From assembly GCA_030605125.1 (NCBI GenBank), contig JAUWBD010000012.1:1-44607 (forward strand): a DNA stretch of 44,607 bases, in the 5' to 3' direction. Below the pieces are notes generated by a model, which was not told the DNA's origin, did not search any database, and was given only the letters and a program-made list of their open reading frames with translations. Made by a program: the position numbers and the translations under genes. This DNA is from Verrucomicrobiota bacterium (GTDB lineage: Bacteria; Verrucomicrobiota; Verrucomicrobiia; Opitutales; Opitutaceae). Below are positions 29,228 through 37,703 of the stretch, in pieces (within the stretch, counting starts at the first letter, position 1; the number at the start of each line of letters is the position of its first letter).

Positions 29228-30736
29228 ATGGCAAACGAACTCGCGGCATACTCGGAACTTCGGGCGCGGCTGAAGCGCGTGCACGTGCTCGGCTCGGTCG
29301 GCGGTCTCCTCGGCTGGGACGAGCAGGTCAACCTGCCCCCGGCCGCGGCCGCCCAGCGCGGCGAGCAGATGGCGCTCGTCGCCGAGCTGGTCCACGCCGA
29401 GGCCACCGCGCCCGCTCTCGGCGCCGCGCTCGCGGCTTGTGAGGCGGCGCCCGCCGGCGCGCTCGACGAGGAGGCGAGCGTGGTCGTGGCCGCGGCGCGG
29501 CGGGATTTCGACCGCGCGACCAAGCTGCCGGCGGAGCTCGTCTCGGAAAAAGCCCGCCTGAGCAGCGAGGCCTACCACGCCTGGGCGGCGGCGCGGGCCG
29601 CGCGGGATTTCGCCGCCTTTGCGCCTTATCTCGAAAAACACCTCGCGCTCGCCCGGCGCGAGGCCGAGCTGCTCGGCTACGGCGAGCGTCCCTACGATCT
29701 CGCGATCGACCGGCACGATCCCGGCCTCACCGCCGCGCGGATCGACACGCTCTTCACCGAGCTGCGCGCCGGCCTGGTGCCGCTCGTGCGCCGGATCGAC
29801 GCGCGGGCCGAGGCCGCCCGCGCGCGCGGCGAGGCGCCCTTGGCGCTGAAGGGCTTCGACATCGCGGCGCAACGCGAGCTGGTGCGGCGCGTGACGGAGC
29901 GGATCGGCTTCGACTACGGGCGCGGCCGCCTCGACGTCTCGCTCCACCCCTTCTGCGAGGGCTCGGGCGACGACCTGCGGCTCACCACCCGCTTCGACGC
30001 CGACAACCCCCTCGACGCCCTCTACAGCTCCATCCACGAGGCCGGCCACGGCATGTATGAGCAGGGCCTCCCGCGCGAGCACGCGGGCACGGCGCTCGCC
30101 CAGGCCGCCGGCATGGCCGCGCACGAATCGCAGAGCCGCCTCTGGGAAAACCAGGTCGCCCGTTCGCGCGCCTTCTGGCGCTGGCTGGGGCCGGAGCTGC
30201 GCGCGGCCTTCCCCGGGCCGCTCGCAGGAGTATCGGAGGAGCAACTACACGCGGCGGCCAACGCCGTGGAGCCCGGCGGCATGATCCGCGTGGACGCCGA
30301 CGAGGTGCACTACAACCTGCACATCCTGCTGCGTTTCGATCTGGAAAAGCGGCTCTTCGCCGGCGCGCTACGCGTGGCCGAGCTGCCCGCGGCCTGGGAC
30401 GCGCTTTGCGAGGAGCTCTTCGGGCGCCGCCCGGCCCACGCGGGCGAGGGCGTGTTGCAGGACGTGCACTGGAGCGGCGGCGCCTTCGGCTATTTTCCGA
30501 GCTACACGCTGGGCAACATGATGGCGGCGCAGCTCTGGGCGGCGGCGCGCGCGCGGCTGGCGGGGATCGAGGAGAATTTTTCCCGGGGCGAGTTCGGACG
30601 CCTGCTCGGCTGGCTGCGCGCCGAGGTGCACGCGCGCGGCCGGCGCGAGGACGCCTTTGCCCTCACCCGCCGGGTGACGGGCGAGGATCTCGGCGCGAAG
30701 GCCCTGCTCGCGTATCTGGAGGAGCGCTACGGGTGA
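29228..30736 (+). CDS. Metallocarboxypeptidase, family M32
   Basis: A 502-residue thermostable-carboxypeptidase-1-type (M32) enzyme removing C-terminal residues from peptides; cytosolic. All family motifs are present in order: SLHPF, DLRLTTRF, the zinc site HEAGH (270-274), HESQSRLWEN with the third zinc ligand, RVDADEVHYNLH, and GVLQDVHWSGGAFGYFPSYTLGN. Length is normal. ATG 29228 starts directly at the family N-terminus (ELRARLKRVHVLGSVGGLLGWDEQ); the upstream frame covers intergenic DNA. Confidence 0.95.
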   Translation: MANELAAYSELRARLKRVHVLGSVGGLLGWDEQVNLPPAAAAQRGEQMALVAELVHAEATAPALGAALAACEAAPAGALDEEASVVVAAARRDFDRATKLPAELVSEKARLSSEAYHAWAAARAARDFAAFAPYLEKHLALARREAELLGYGERPYDLAIDRHDPGLTAARIDTLFTELRAGLVPLVRRIDARAEAARARGEAPLALKGFDIAAQRELVRRVTERIGFDYGRGRLDVSLHPFCEGSGDDLRLTTRFDADNPLDALYSSIHEAGHGMYEQGLPREHAGTALAQAAGMAAHESQSRLWENQVARSRAFWRWLGPELRAAFPGPLAGVSEEQLHAAANAVEPGGMIRVDADEVHYNLHILLRFDLEKRLFAGALRVAELPAAWDALCEELFGRRPAHAGEGVLQDVHWSGGAFGYFPSYTLGNMMAAQLWAAARARLAGIEENFSRGEFGRLLGWLRAEVHARGRREDAFALTRRVTGEDLGAKALLAYLEERYG

Positions 30737-30813
30737 GCGGGCGGCCGGCCGCAAAGGCGGGGGTTGACTCGCCCGGCGGGCCGGCCTCCCTTGCTCGCCT
30801 AGCGTTGGAATCT

Positions 30814-30890
30814 CGGGGTGTAGCTTAGCCTGGTAGAGCGCCTGGTTTGGGACCAGGAGGTCGTAGGTTCGAATCCTATCGCCCCGACCA
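30814..30890 (+). tRNA. tRNA-Pro (UGG)
   Basis: A 77-nt cloverleaf with CCA encoded. The acceptor arm CGGGGTG pairs with CGCCCCG, the anticodon stem CCTGG/CCAGG encloses TTTGGGA (anticodon TGG at 30848-30850), and the T-arm loop is GTTCGAATC. A TTGACT at 30764-30769 about 45 nt upstream is a plausible -35 element, but no clear -10 element could be chosen. Confidence 0.97.
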
Positions 30891-30914
30891 ACTCGCTAAC
30901 GGATACGATCCCGC

Positions 30915-31430
30915 ATGCAGACCGCGCCCACACCGTGGACCGAACCGGAGAGCCGCGCGCTCCACGAGCGCCTGCTGGCGCTCGGCGCGAGGGTGGCCGC
31001 GGCGGAGAGCATCACCGGGGGGCGCGTGCAGACCGAGCTGACGCGAAGGAGCGGCGCCTCGGCCTACTTCGTCGGTGGGCTCACGGCCTACGCGATCGCC
31101 GCCAAGGCGCGGCTGCTCGGGGTGGACGCCGCCCACGCGGAGGAGGTCAACGCGGTCTCGGAGCGCGTGGCCGCCGAGATGGCGCGCGGCGCCGCCCGGC
31201 TCTTTGGCGCTTCTATCGGCGTGGCGACGACCGGCTACGCGGAGCCCGATCCGGCGCGCGGCGTGCCGGAGTCCTTCGCCTGGGTGGCCGTGGCCTGGGG
31301 CGAGGAGCCGCCGCGCGTGGAGCGCGTGGAGGGCGCGGGGCTCGGCCGCGAGGCGATGCAGGCGCAGGTCGCCGCGGCGGCGCTGCGGCTGCTGGCGCGG
31401 CGCGCGGCGGATGCGGCGTTGCGATGCTGA
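30915..31430 (+). CDS. CinA C-terminal domain protein (nicotinamide-nucleotide amidase-like)
   Basis: A 171-residue stand-alone CinA C-terminal domain (PncC type), which deamidates NMN in known members. The hallmark VAAAESITGGRVQTELTRRSGASAYFVGGLTAYA begins near residue 27 (quoted in shorter parts elsewhere it reads AESxTGG), followed by LGV, NAVSERVAAEMARGA and GVATTGYAEPDP. It starts 25 nt after the tRNA and may be read from the same promoter. The Ser and Gly-Gly residues of the active site region are kept. Cytosolic. Confidence 0.9.
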   Translation: MQTAPTPWTEPESRALHERLLALGARVAAAESITGGRVQTELTRRSGASAYFVGGLTAYAIAAKARLLGVDAAHAEEVNAVSERVAAEMARGAARLFGASIGVATTGYAEPDPARGVPESFAWVAVAWGEEPPRVERVEGAGLGREAMQAQVAAAALRLLARRAADAALRC

Positions 31431-31456
31431 GCGGGCGGCCTCTTGCTGCCTGCGCC

Positions 31457-31969
31457 ATGCATTTTCGACAACTCGCCTTCTTCCCCGTTTTTCTCGCCGC
31501 CGCCTTGTTTGCCGCCGAGCCCGCGACGGACTCCGCCACGGCTTCCGCGCCGGCCGCGGCGCCGGCCGCCGCCGACTACGCGGGCGCGGTCAAGGTCACC
31601 CGCCTGCTCAAGAGCACGACCGACGCCGCCGGCCGCCCGCTCGCGTATCCAAAACCCGAGGACGGCCAGGCCGAGGTGCAGGCCCTGTTGGTCGAGATCG
31701 CGCCGGGCGGCCAGACGGGCTGGCACAAGCATCCGATCACGTGCCTCGCCCATCTGATGGAAGGCGAGATCGAGGTGACCCTCGCCGACGGGCGGGTCAA
31801 CGTGGTCAAGGCCGGCGAGTCGCTCTGCGAGGTCGTCGATCTGGCGCACAACGGCGTGAACCGCGGCGCCGAGCCGGCGAAGTTGGTGATGTTTGTCCTC
31901 GGCACGGTGGATGGCGGACCCTTCACCGTGCGGGTGCCCGCGCCGGATTTCGCCAAGGCGGCGGAGTAA
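31457..31969 (+). CDS. Secreted cupin-domain protein
   Basis: A 170-residue protein with a signal peptide (about residues 1-19, FFPVFLAAALFAAEP) and an Ala/Pro-rich linker, then one cupin_2 barrel (about 75-155). The metal motif GGQTGWHKHPI...LMEGEIEVTLADG is kept, with two His and the Glu of motif 1; motif 2 is DLAHNGVNRGAEPAKLVMF. Likely a periplasmic small-molecule or metal-binding cupin; substrate unknown. ATG 31457 is chosen because it starts the signal peptide; ATG 31424 is in frame but would bury it. Confidence 0.85.
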   Translation: MHFRQLAFFPVFLAAALFAAEPATDSATASAPAAAPAAADYAGAVKVTRLLKSTTDAAGRPLAYPKPEDGQAEVQALLVEIAPGGQTGWHKHPITCLAHLMEGEIEVTLADGRVNVVKAGESLCEVVDLAHNGVNRGAEPAKLVMFVLGTVDGGPFTVRVPAPDFAKAAE

Positions 31970-31992
31970 CGGATCAAACCGGATAAGGTTTA

Positions 31993-32081
31993 GCGCGAAG
32001 ACGCGAAGAACGGGCCGAAGGTCGCAAGGCCCTGACCCTGGGCTTGGTTTGTTCTTCGCGGACCTTGGCGACCTTCGCCCT
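31993..32081. repeat. GCGAAG-type intergenic inverted repeat
   Basis: The left arm (31993-32030) reads GCGCGAAG, ACGCGAAGAA, GGGCCGAAGGTCGCAAGG. The right arm (32051-32081) is its imperfect inverse (TTCTTCGCGGACC, then TTGGCGACCTTCGCCC). The two arms enclose about 20 nt. The style is like the CGGAT element at 5787-5914: short CGAAG words at regular spacing in both arms. It lies between two convergent genes, the cupin and the cyclophilin, next to a strong terminator. Confidence 0.65.
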
Positions 32082-32099
32082 GAAAAATCCAAATGGCGC

Positions 32100-32134
32100 A
32101 AAAAAGCGCCGCGCGGCTGAGGCCGGCGCGGCGC
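32100..32134 (-). terminator. Intrinsic terminator of the cyclophilin gene
   Basis: On the minus strand a 9-bp perfect GC stem (GCGCCGCGC / GCGCGGCGC), with an inner GGC/GCC extension around CTCA, is followed directly by six Ts (32105-32100). It lies 24 nt downstream of the cyclophilin stop: a textbook Rho-independent terminator. Confidence 0.9.
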
Positions 32135-32158
32135 GAAAGGGCGGAGGGCGGCAGGCGA

Positions 32159-32662
32159 TCAGGCGGCGACGAAGGAGATCGACTTGATCTCGATGCGCTC
32201 GCTCGGGGTGCTGCGCTCGGGGCCCGAGGTGGGCACGGTGGCGATGGCCTCGAGGACCTCGTCGCCCTTCACGAGCTGGCCGAAGGCGGTGTATTGGCGG
32301 TCGAGGAACTTGGCGTCGCCGTGGCAGATGAAAAACTGCGAGCCGGCGCTGTCGGGGTTGGACGAGCGGGCCATGGAGAGCACGCCGCGCACGTGCGACT
32401 TGGTGTTGAACTCGGCCTTGATCTGGTAGCCGGGGCCGCCGGTGCCGGGCATGCCGCGGCCGCCGGGCTTGGTGTTGGGGCAGCCGCCCTGGATCATGAA
32501 GCCCTTGATGATGCGGTGAAACGCCGTGCCGTCGTAGAAGCCCTGCTTGGCGAGTTTCTTGAAGTTCTCGACGTGGCCGGGCGCGACGTCGGGCCAGAAC
32601 TCGAGGGTGAGATCGCCCTTGGTGGTGGAGATGACGGCCAGTTCTTTGGTGGTGTTGCTCAT
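32159..32662 (-). CDS. Peptidyl-prolyl cis-trans isomerase, cyclophilin type
   Basis: A 167-residue cytosolic cyclophilin (no signal peptide). Family motifs: VENFKKLAKQGFYDGTAFHRIIKGFMIQGG (active-site Arg and Phe in FHRIIKGFMIQ), GSQFFICHGDAKFLDRQYTAFGQLVKG, and the extended loop CPNTKPGGRGMPGTGGPG seen in bacterial PpiB-like enzymes. Start ATG 32662; the longer frame upstream is Arg/Gly-rich and not family-like. It ends at a strong terminator, and the next minus gene is 76 nt upstream. Confidence 0.93.
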   Translation of the reverse strand: MSNTTKELAVISTTKGDLTLEFWPDVAPGHVENFKKLAKQGFYDGTAFHRIIKGFMIQGGCPNTKPGGRGMPGTGGPGYQIKAEFNTKSHVRGVLSMARSSNPDSAGSQFFICHGDAKFLDRQYTAFGQLVKGDEVLEAIATVPTSGPERSTPSERIEIKSISFVAA

Positions 32663-32738
32663 GGTGAAAAACGCGAGCCCACCGCCGCCGCGCCGGCGGC
32701 GCAAGCCCGCGTTCGGCCCGCCGTTTCGCTTCGCCGTA

Positions 32739-33080
32739 TCAGGCGGTGTCCGGCAGGTCGGGTTTTTTCATCTGGCACTCCAGCACGCCCATGTAGTCGT
32801 GCCAGGTGAGGAGGGCGTCGGGATCGTCGTCCACGAGATGTTCCTCGTTCATACGCCGCCAGAAGGGGAGCGCCTCGGGCAAGGGGTGCACGATGTGCAC
32901 CTCGAGGCCGGCCTGCTTGAGCTCCCGCAAAAAACTGCGACCGATGCCGGCGTGGAGCCGCGTGGCGCGCAGGTAGCGGATCGAAATCGCCGACTCCCCG
33001 AGCATCTCGATGCGCGAGCGCGGGTCGAGCAGACCGCTGGCGACGAAACGCGCGAGGATCTGAAGGGGCGACGGATCCAT
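32739..33080 (-). CDS. Conserved hypothetical protein
   Basis: A 113-residue protein without a recognised domain. It is well behaved as a coding sequence: mixed alpha/beta with an IGRSFLRELKQAGLEVHIVHPLPEALPFW centre (about residues 46-75) and DYMGVLECQMKKPD near the end. No signal peptide or membrane segment. Upstream of, and on the same strand as, the cyclophilin gene. Function unknown; probably lineage-restricted. Confidence 0.75.
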   Translation of the reverse strand: MDPSPLQILARFVASGLLDPRSRIEMLGESAISIRYLRATRLHAGIGRSFLRELKQAGLEVHIVHPLPEALPFWRRMNEEHLVDDDPDALLTWHDYMGVLECQMKKPDLPDTA

Positions 33081-33281
33081 GAGGGGGGGCTTCTCCGCGT
33101 CGAGGCATACCGGCGCGGGAAGGACCGCTCAACCCAAGCCGACACGGGCGATGGCGGGTAAAAGCCCGGCTGTTGCGGCGCATGCCCGAAACTGGTGGTG
33201 GGGGGCGCGGAGGCGTGGTTCCGAGGCCGCGCCCGACGTTTTAGGATTTGGCGGGGCGGCGCTTCGGGTTTCGCTCCGTCC

Positions 33282-34430
33282 GTGCCCTATTTCGACCACA
33301 ACTCCACCACGCCGCTCGCCGACTGCGCCCGCGAGGCCTGGCTCCGCGTGCAGACGGAGAACTGGCACAACCCCTCCAGCCCCACGCGCGCCGGGGCGCG
33401 GGCGCGCATCCGGCTCGATACGTATCACGAGGCGCTCGCGATCCTGCTCGGCGGAAAGCCGGAGGAATACGTCTTCAACTCGGGCGCGACCGAGGGCGCG
33501 CACGCGGTGCTGGCCTACTGGGCGGCGAGGCTGCCGGCCGGCGCGCGCATCGCGGTGGCGCGCACGGAGCACGCGGCGGTGCTGGCGGCGGCGGGCAAGT
33601 TTTTCGAGGGGCGGATCGACTGGCTGCCGCACGACGCAGCCGGGGTGGTGTCGCCCGAGTCGGTGCGCGCGGCGCTCGCGGCCGGCGCGGCCGGCGTGGT
33701 GCTGATGGCGGCGAACAACGAGACGGGCGTGCTCCAGCCCTGGCCGGAGATCGCGGGTCTATGCCGCGAGGCGGGCGGCGGCGCGGGCGTGCCTTTCCTG
33801 TGCGATGTCACGCAATGGCTCGGCAAGCTGCCGGGCGCGGGATTGGGCGACTGTGGCGCGTGGTTGATCGCGAGCGGGCACAAGTTTGGCGCGCCGAAGG
33901 GCGTGGGATTTGTGAAGCTGCCGGCGGGCGCGGCCGAGCCGGATTTCGTGGCGCAGGGTGGCGGGGCGCAGGAAAAGGGGCACCGAGCCGGCACGGAGGA
34001 TGTGGCGGGGGCGGCGGCGCTCTGCGCGGCGCTCGGCGAATGCGAGCGCGTGCACGTGATCTGGGAATGGCAGCGCGAGGAGTGGCGAAAGGCCTTCGAG
34101 CGCGAGCTGGTGGCGGCGCTCCCCGGCACACGTATCATTGGCATGGATATGGGCGTGGATCGGCTCTGGAACACGGTGTTCGCGGTGATGCCGCATGGGG
34201 AGGCGACGCGCTGGATCGCCAAGCTGGACAAGCGGGACGTGCAAGTCTCGAGCGGCGCGGCCTGCACGGTGGGCAAGGGCGCGGCCTCGCACGTGCTGGC
34301 CGCCCTCGACGTGCCGGCCGAGGAGGCGCGCCGCGCGCTGCGCTTCAGCGCAGGGTGGGGGACGACCGAGGCCGACTGGGCGGCGCTGATCGCCGCGCTG
34401 CGCGAGGTGGCGGGGGAGATTGGAAGCTAA
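33282..34430 (+). CDS. Cysteine desulfurase family protein (NifS/IscS-like)
   Basis: A 382-residue PLP enzyme of the class V aminotransferase fold that takes sulfur from cysteine. The GTG start at 33282 is chosen because the family begins with YFDHNSTTPL right after it. The PLP lysine is in SGHKFGAPKG (K201), preceded by LCDVTQWLGKLP (the D/Q pair). The persulfide cysteine is in SSGAACTVG (C328). RAGTEDVAGAAAL matches the RxGTxN/D motif. The active-site loop has SGAACT where IscS has SGSACT, a minor change. It ends exactly where the convergent helicase gene ends (34430/34431). Confidence 0.9.
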   Translation: MPYFDHNSTTPLADCAREAWLRVQTENWHNPSSPTRAGARARIRLDTYHEALAILLGGKPEEYVFNSGATEGAHAVLAYWAARLPAGARIAVARTEHAAVLAAAGKFFEGRIDWLPHDAAGVVSPESVRAALAAGAAGVVLMAANNETGVLQPWPEIAGLCREAGGGAGVPFLCDVTQWLGKLPGAGLGDCGAWLIASGHKFGAPKGVGFVKLPAGAAEPDFVAQGGGAQEKGHRAGTEDVAGAAALCAALGECERVHVIWEWQREEWRKAFERELVAALPGTRIIGMDMGVDRLWNTVFAVMPHGEATRWIAKLDKRDVQVSSGAACTVGKGAASHVLAALDVPAEEARRALRFSAGWGTTEADWAALIAALREVAGEIGS

Positions 34431-37400
34431 TCAGCCCGAGCCGGAAAGAATTCGCCAAATGTTTTTGTATTCGCTACCGGTAAGTTGTGCATCGACCGGC
34501 CTTGCTCGGTTCCAAACCTCCACATCAGCGGCGGCTAGAAATGAACGAGCTGATTGCAGTGTCGGTTGCGTGCCTGGGGTGGTGCGAAAACTGATGCCGA
34601 TGGTTTCGGCAATTGACCGCGGAACACCGTTCATGCGCATCAGGACGGCTTCTTCGCTCCTTACCCCGTGATAGATCATCGCTGGGAGTAGGTTAATCTG
34701 TCGCTTTTGTGCGTCAGATAAACGGTCGAAATCCATACCCGAAAGTCTGCTCAAAGCTGAAAGGCCCCACGTGCCGTTATTGGTTAGGTTTCGGTAGATC
34801 GCCTTGCATGCCTCTGTGATGGCGCGGGTAGCGTCCTGATCGGCTCGGAAGTAAGTTTTAGCGATTTCTTGGATCGTCTTTCCGTTTACCCAGTCGCGTG
34901 TGATACTAGCGAGGTGCTCATGCTCGATCCCACTCGGCGTGATCTCATTTAGTTGTCGCGCCAGCTGCGGGATTCGAAGCATCACGCCGTAAAAATCGGC
35001 CATGCTGCCAGCTTCACCGAAAAGGCGGTCAGCCGAAAAATCAGCCGGAGTGAGCTTACGTTCAAGCTGCCCGATGCCAATCATGGCCTGTGTGACTCCT
35101 TCGAACGAGAAGCCTGTGCTATCTGCTTGCGCGACACATCCGGGATTTTGGGCGATCTTATTGGCGTAGAGCTTAGTCGCGTCGACTAGCTTACGCGCAC
35201 GGAGCTGACCTTCGGGCGTCTCTTGAAGCACGCGATATCCGTATGTGTTGCGAAGCGAATCTTCTACCGTGGAGATCACACGGTCTAGGTCGCGTATTTC
35301 ATTTACGAGATGATTAACGTAGCAGCGAAAATCTTCCCACTGCTCCTGGTGCAGCACGCCGAGGAGAGCGGCTCCGTCATTCGCGTGATCTAGCTCGGCC
35401 ACGATCGTTACGAGCCGTGAGGCGAGGTCGCCGGCTGCATCCTTAACATACCTGCGAACGGCGTCCGGCCGATTGGCGTCGGCTATGCCAACCACGCCCA
35501 CACTCTCTTGGTTCATGCGGCCAGCGCGGCCTGCGAGATTCCAAAACTCACGAGCACCCATCGGTCGCCGATAGGGGTAACTGCTCTGTCGGATCTCAGT
35601 AGTCGCCAAGAAAATCGAAGACACCGGAAAGTTGATTCCCTGTGCCAAAGTTGTCGTGGCGCAGAGCACCTTGATTTCGCCTTCCTCAGTCAACCACTCG
35701 ACCAACGAACGCACCTCATCTGAGAGGCCGGCGTGATGAACGCCTACGCCGCGCCCAAGCATGTCAATTAGCTCAAACTGTGGGCTGATCTCGGCGGCCA
35801 GGAAGCGTTGCACCAGTTGCAGGCGCTCTGGGACCACGTCCATGATCGGCCGCGCTTTGGCTACTTCACGCGCCATGGCCCACGCCGAGGAAGGCGAGTC
35901 GCCCACCGCAATGCTGGTGCCGCGCGTGGCGAACACCGAAGCCATTGCCGCGGCTTGAAGATTCATCCCGCTTTGCGAGCCGTCGGCCGTTACGAATCTC
36001 GACCGGGCCAACTGCGGCAGAGGTTTGGCACCGTTCACCCGATGGATGCCGCGAAGTTGAATCGTTTTGCGCGTGGTGAGCAGGGTTTCGAACTCCATGC
36101 GCCATCCCGCGCGGACGGTGTCGTCGCGTTGGGCGCGGAACATGCCGACAACTTGCTCATTAGGCCGCCAAGGGGAGGTGCCAAAGCTGATCGAACGACC
36201 AGCGTGCGGGCCGTCGGCGAGCCAACGGGCAAGCGCGTCCACCCGCTCCACGAAGGGCATGAGCAGGAGAAAATTCACGCCCGTGCATTCCTGCTTGATG
36301 GTGGCGAGCAGCAGTTCGATACGCAGGCCGCGCGTATCGTTTTCGAGGTTATGCGCCTCGTCCATAACGACGAGCGCGAGAGGACGTGTGATCTTCTTGT
36401 TCCGGATGACCAGTTGAAGCTTTTCCGGAGTGGCAACCAAGATGTCGAAGGTCCGATCTTCCTTGGTTGCCGTGGAGGCGAGCAGCTCCTGCTCGATGGC
36501 ATCGATTTCCAAGGCGCCTGTAAGCTGTTCGACGCGCACATCGATAGGGCCAAAATCACGACGCAAGCGGCGCGTGATCTGGTTACTCAATGCTTTCGTT
36601 GGCACCACGTAGGCCACCCATCCGCCGCGATCCGCAAATTGGTTGAGCGCCTGGAGCATTCGGAACTGGGCTAGCAGGGTTTTTCCTCCTGATGTGGGAA
36701 GGTCGATGACCACGGCCGTCGCTGCCGCGTCGAGCAAACCCTGCTCTTGCAGCGCGGCGCGCTGGGGTGGCAGCAGCTCGAACATGGATTGATGCTGAGT
36801 GACCGAGCCCACGAAACGGGTGACGCGCGAGTTAATCGCGTGCGCCACCCACCAAAGCGAGTTGGCTACCATCTGCCGGGAAGTGGCGTGGAGCCAGCGC
36901 ATGAGCATTTCAAGCGTGGCGTCCCCCGCCAACATGCCGGCTTCAGTCGCGGCCTCGAAGTGCTTGTCGAGAAGGGCGTGAATTCCACGCGGCTCACCTT
37001 GAAGCATGTAGCGCGCGAGGAGTTCGGTGGCGCGAGCCCAGTTGTAAAGGGCCACGAGGCGCAGGGCCATCGCACGGTCCTGGCTGTTGGACCCGCTGTT
37101 GATAGAGCTGCGTTCAAAGTCACGTTGGTCTTCGCGCAAACCCGCGATGGTTTCCCGAATGCGGTCGAGGTCGTCCCATCCGTTTTTGCGCAGCAAGCGG
37201 ACCCAGCAGTCAAATAACCGATATAAAAGTCGTCGATCCCAAGCCTGCTCGGCTACGCTCGGTGTTTCGATGGCGGCGGGAATTTCCACGAACCAACGGC
37301 GGATGTCGGACCAGCGGTCGCCACAATAAGCTAGGCTGGCCAAATGGAGCACGTGAAATAGCCGGTTCGTCGTGGCTAGCGGCACAGGTATGAGTCTGCG

Positions 37401-37703
37401 AAACGCGAAGGCGCGCCACGCTCCGGCGGCGCACTGTCTGCGCAGGACGTCCTGCTCCGGTGATTGGCCGATGAACGCAGGCAGACCCTCGATGGCTGCC
37501 ATTTCGTATGCCAGCGCCACGCGCTGCAAAAGGTCTTCCTCCGCCGTGGAAACTTGGGCCGCAAGGTTCAGTTGGTGCCCCACTGTCTTTCGCACGAGAC
37601 ATGCGACGGACAGCTCCATGGCGCGCTGGCGGTCTGCTTGGGGAATTGCCGCAACCGCCCAGTGCGTTTCGAGCAGGTCCAAAGTGTCTTGTTTGAAAAT
37701 CAC
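34431..37703 (-). CDS. Ski2-like DEAD/DEAH helicase of a Hachiman-like defence module (HamB-like)
   Basis: A 1090-residue superfamily 2 helicase. After a helical N-terminal region of about 320 residues come motif I (LPTSGGKTLLA, about 332-342), YVVPTKALSNQITRRL, motif II (VVMDEAHNLE, DEAH at about 447), motif V (LCATTTLAQGINFPVSSIF) and motif VI (NLAGRAGRMNQ, about 722), then a long helical C-terminal region. The GTG at 37703 overlaps the partner stop (GTGA) and has GGGAGGTG just upstream, so it is chosen over the longer frame. Base composition is less GC-rich than both flanks, a sign of transfer. The pairing with an upstream D...ExK nuclease resembles Hachiman (HamA-HamB) or AbpAB. The N-terminal extension may mean a distinct subtype. 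Confidence 0.75.
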   Translation of the reverse strand: MIFKQDTLDLLETHWAVAAIPQADRQRAMELSVACLVRKTVGHQLNLAAQVSTAEEDLLQRVALAYEMAAIEGLPAFIGQSPEQDVLRRQCAAGAWRAFAFRRLIPVPLATTNRLFHVLHLASLAYCGDRWSDIRRWFVEIPAAIETPSVAEQAWDRRLLYRLFDCWVRLLRKNGWDDLDRIRETIAGLREDQRDFERSSINSGSNSQDRAMALRLVALYNWARATELLARYMLQGEPRGIHALLDKHFEAATEAGMLAGDATLEMLMRWLHATSRQMVANSLWWVAHAINSRVTRFVGSVTQHQSMFELLPPQRAALQEQGLLDAAATAVVIDLPTSGGKTLLAQFRMLQALNQFADRGGWVAYVVPTKALSNQITRRLRRDFGPIDVRVEQLTGALEIDAIEQELLASTATKEDRTFDILVATPEKLQLVIRNKKITRPLALVVMDEAHNLENDTRGLRIELLLATIKQECTGVNFLLLMPFVERVDALARWLADGPHAGRSISFGTSPWRPNEQVVGMFRAQRDDTVRAGWRMEFETLLTTRKTIQLRGIHRVNGAKPLPQLARSRFVTADGSQSGMNLQAAAMASVFATRGTSIAVGDSPSSAWAMAREVAKARPIMDVVPERLQLVQRFLAAEISPQFELIDMLGRGVGVHHAGLSDEVRSLVEWLTEEGEIKVLCATTTLAQGINFPVSSIFLATTEIRQSSYPYRRPMGAREFWNLAGRAGRMNQESVGVVGIADANRPDAVRRYVKDAAGDLASRLVTIVAELDHANDGAALLGVLHQEQWEDFRCYVNHLVNEIRDLDRVISTVEDSLRNTYGYRVLQETPEGQLRARKLVDATKLYANKIAQNPGCVAQADSTGFSFEGVTQAMIGIGQLERKLTPADFSADRLFGEAGSMADFYGVMLRIPQLARQLNEITPSGIEHEHLASITRDWVNGKTIQEIAKTYFRADQDATRAITEACKAIYRNLTNNGTWGLSALSRLSGMDFDRLSDAQKRQINLLPAMIYHGVRSEEAVLMRMNGVPRSIAETIGISFRTTPGTQPTLQSARSFLAAADVEVWNRARPVDAQLTGSEYKNIWRILSGSG

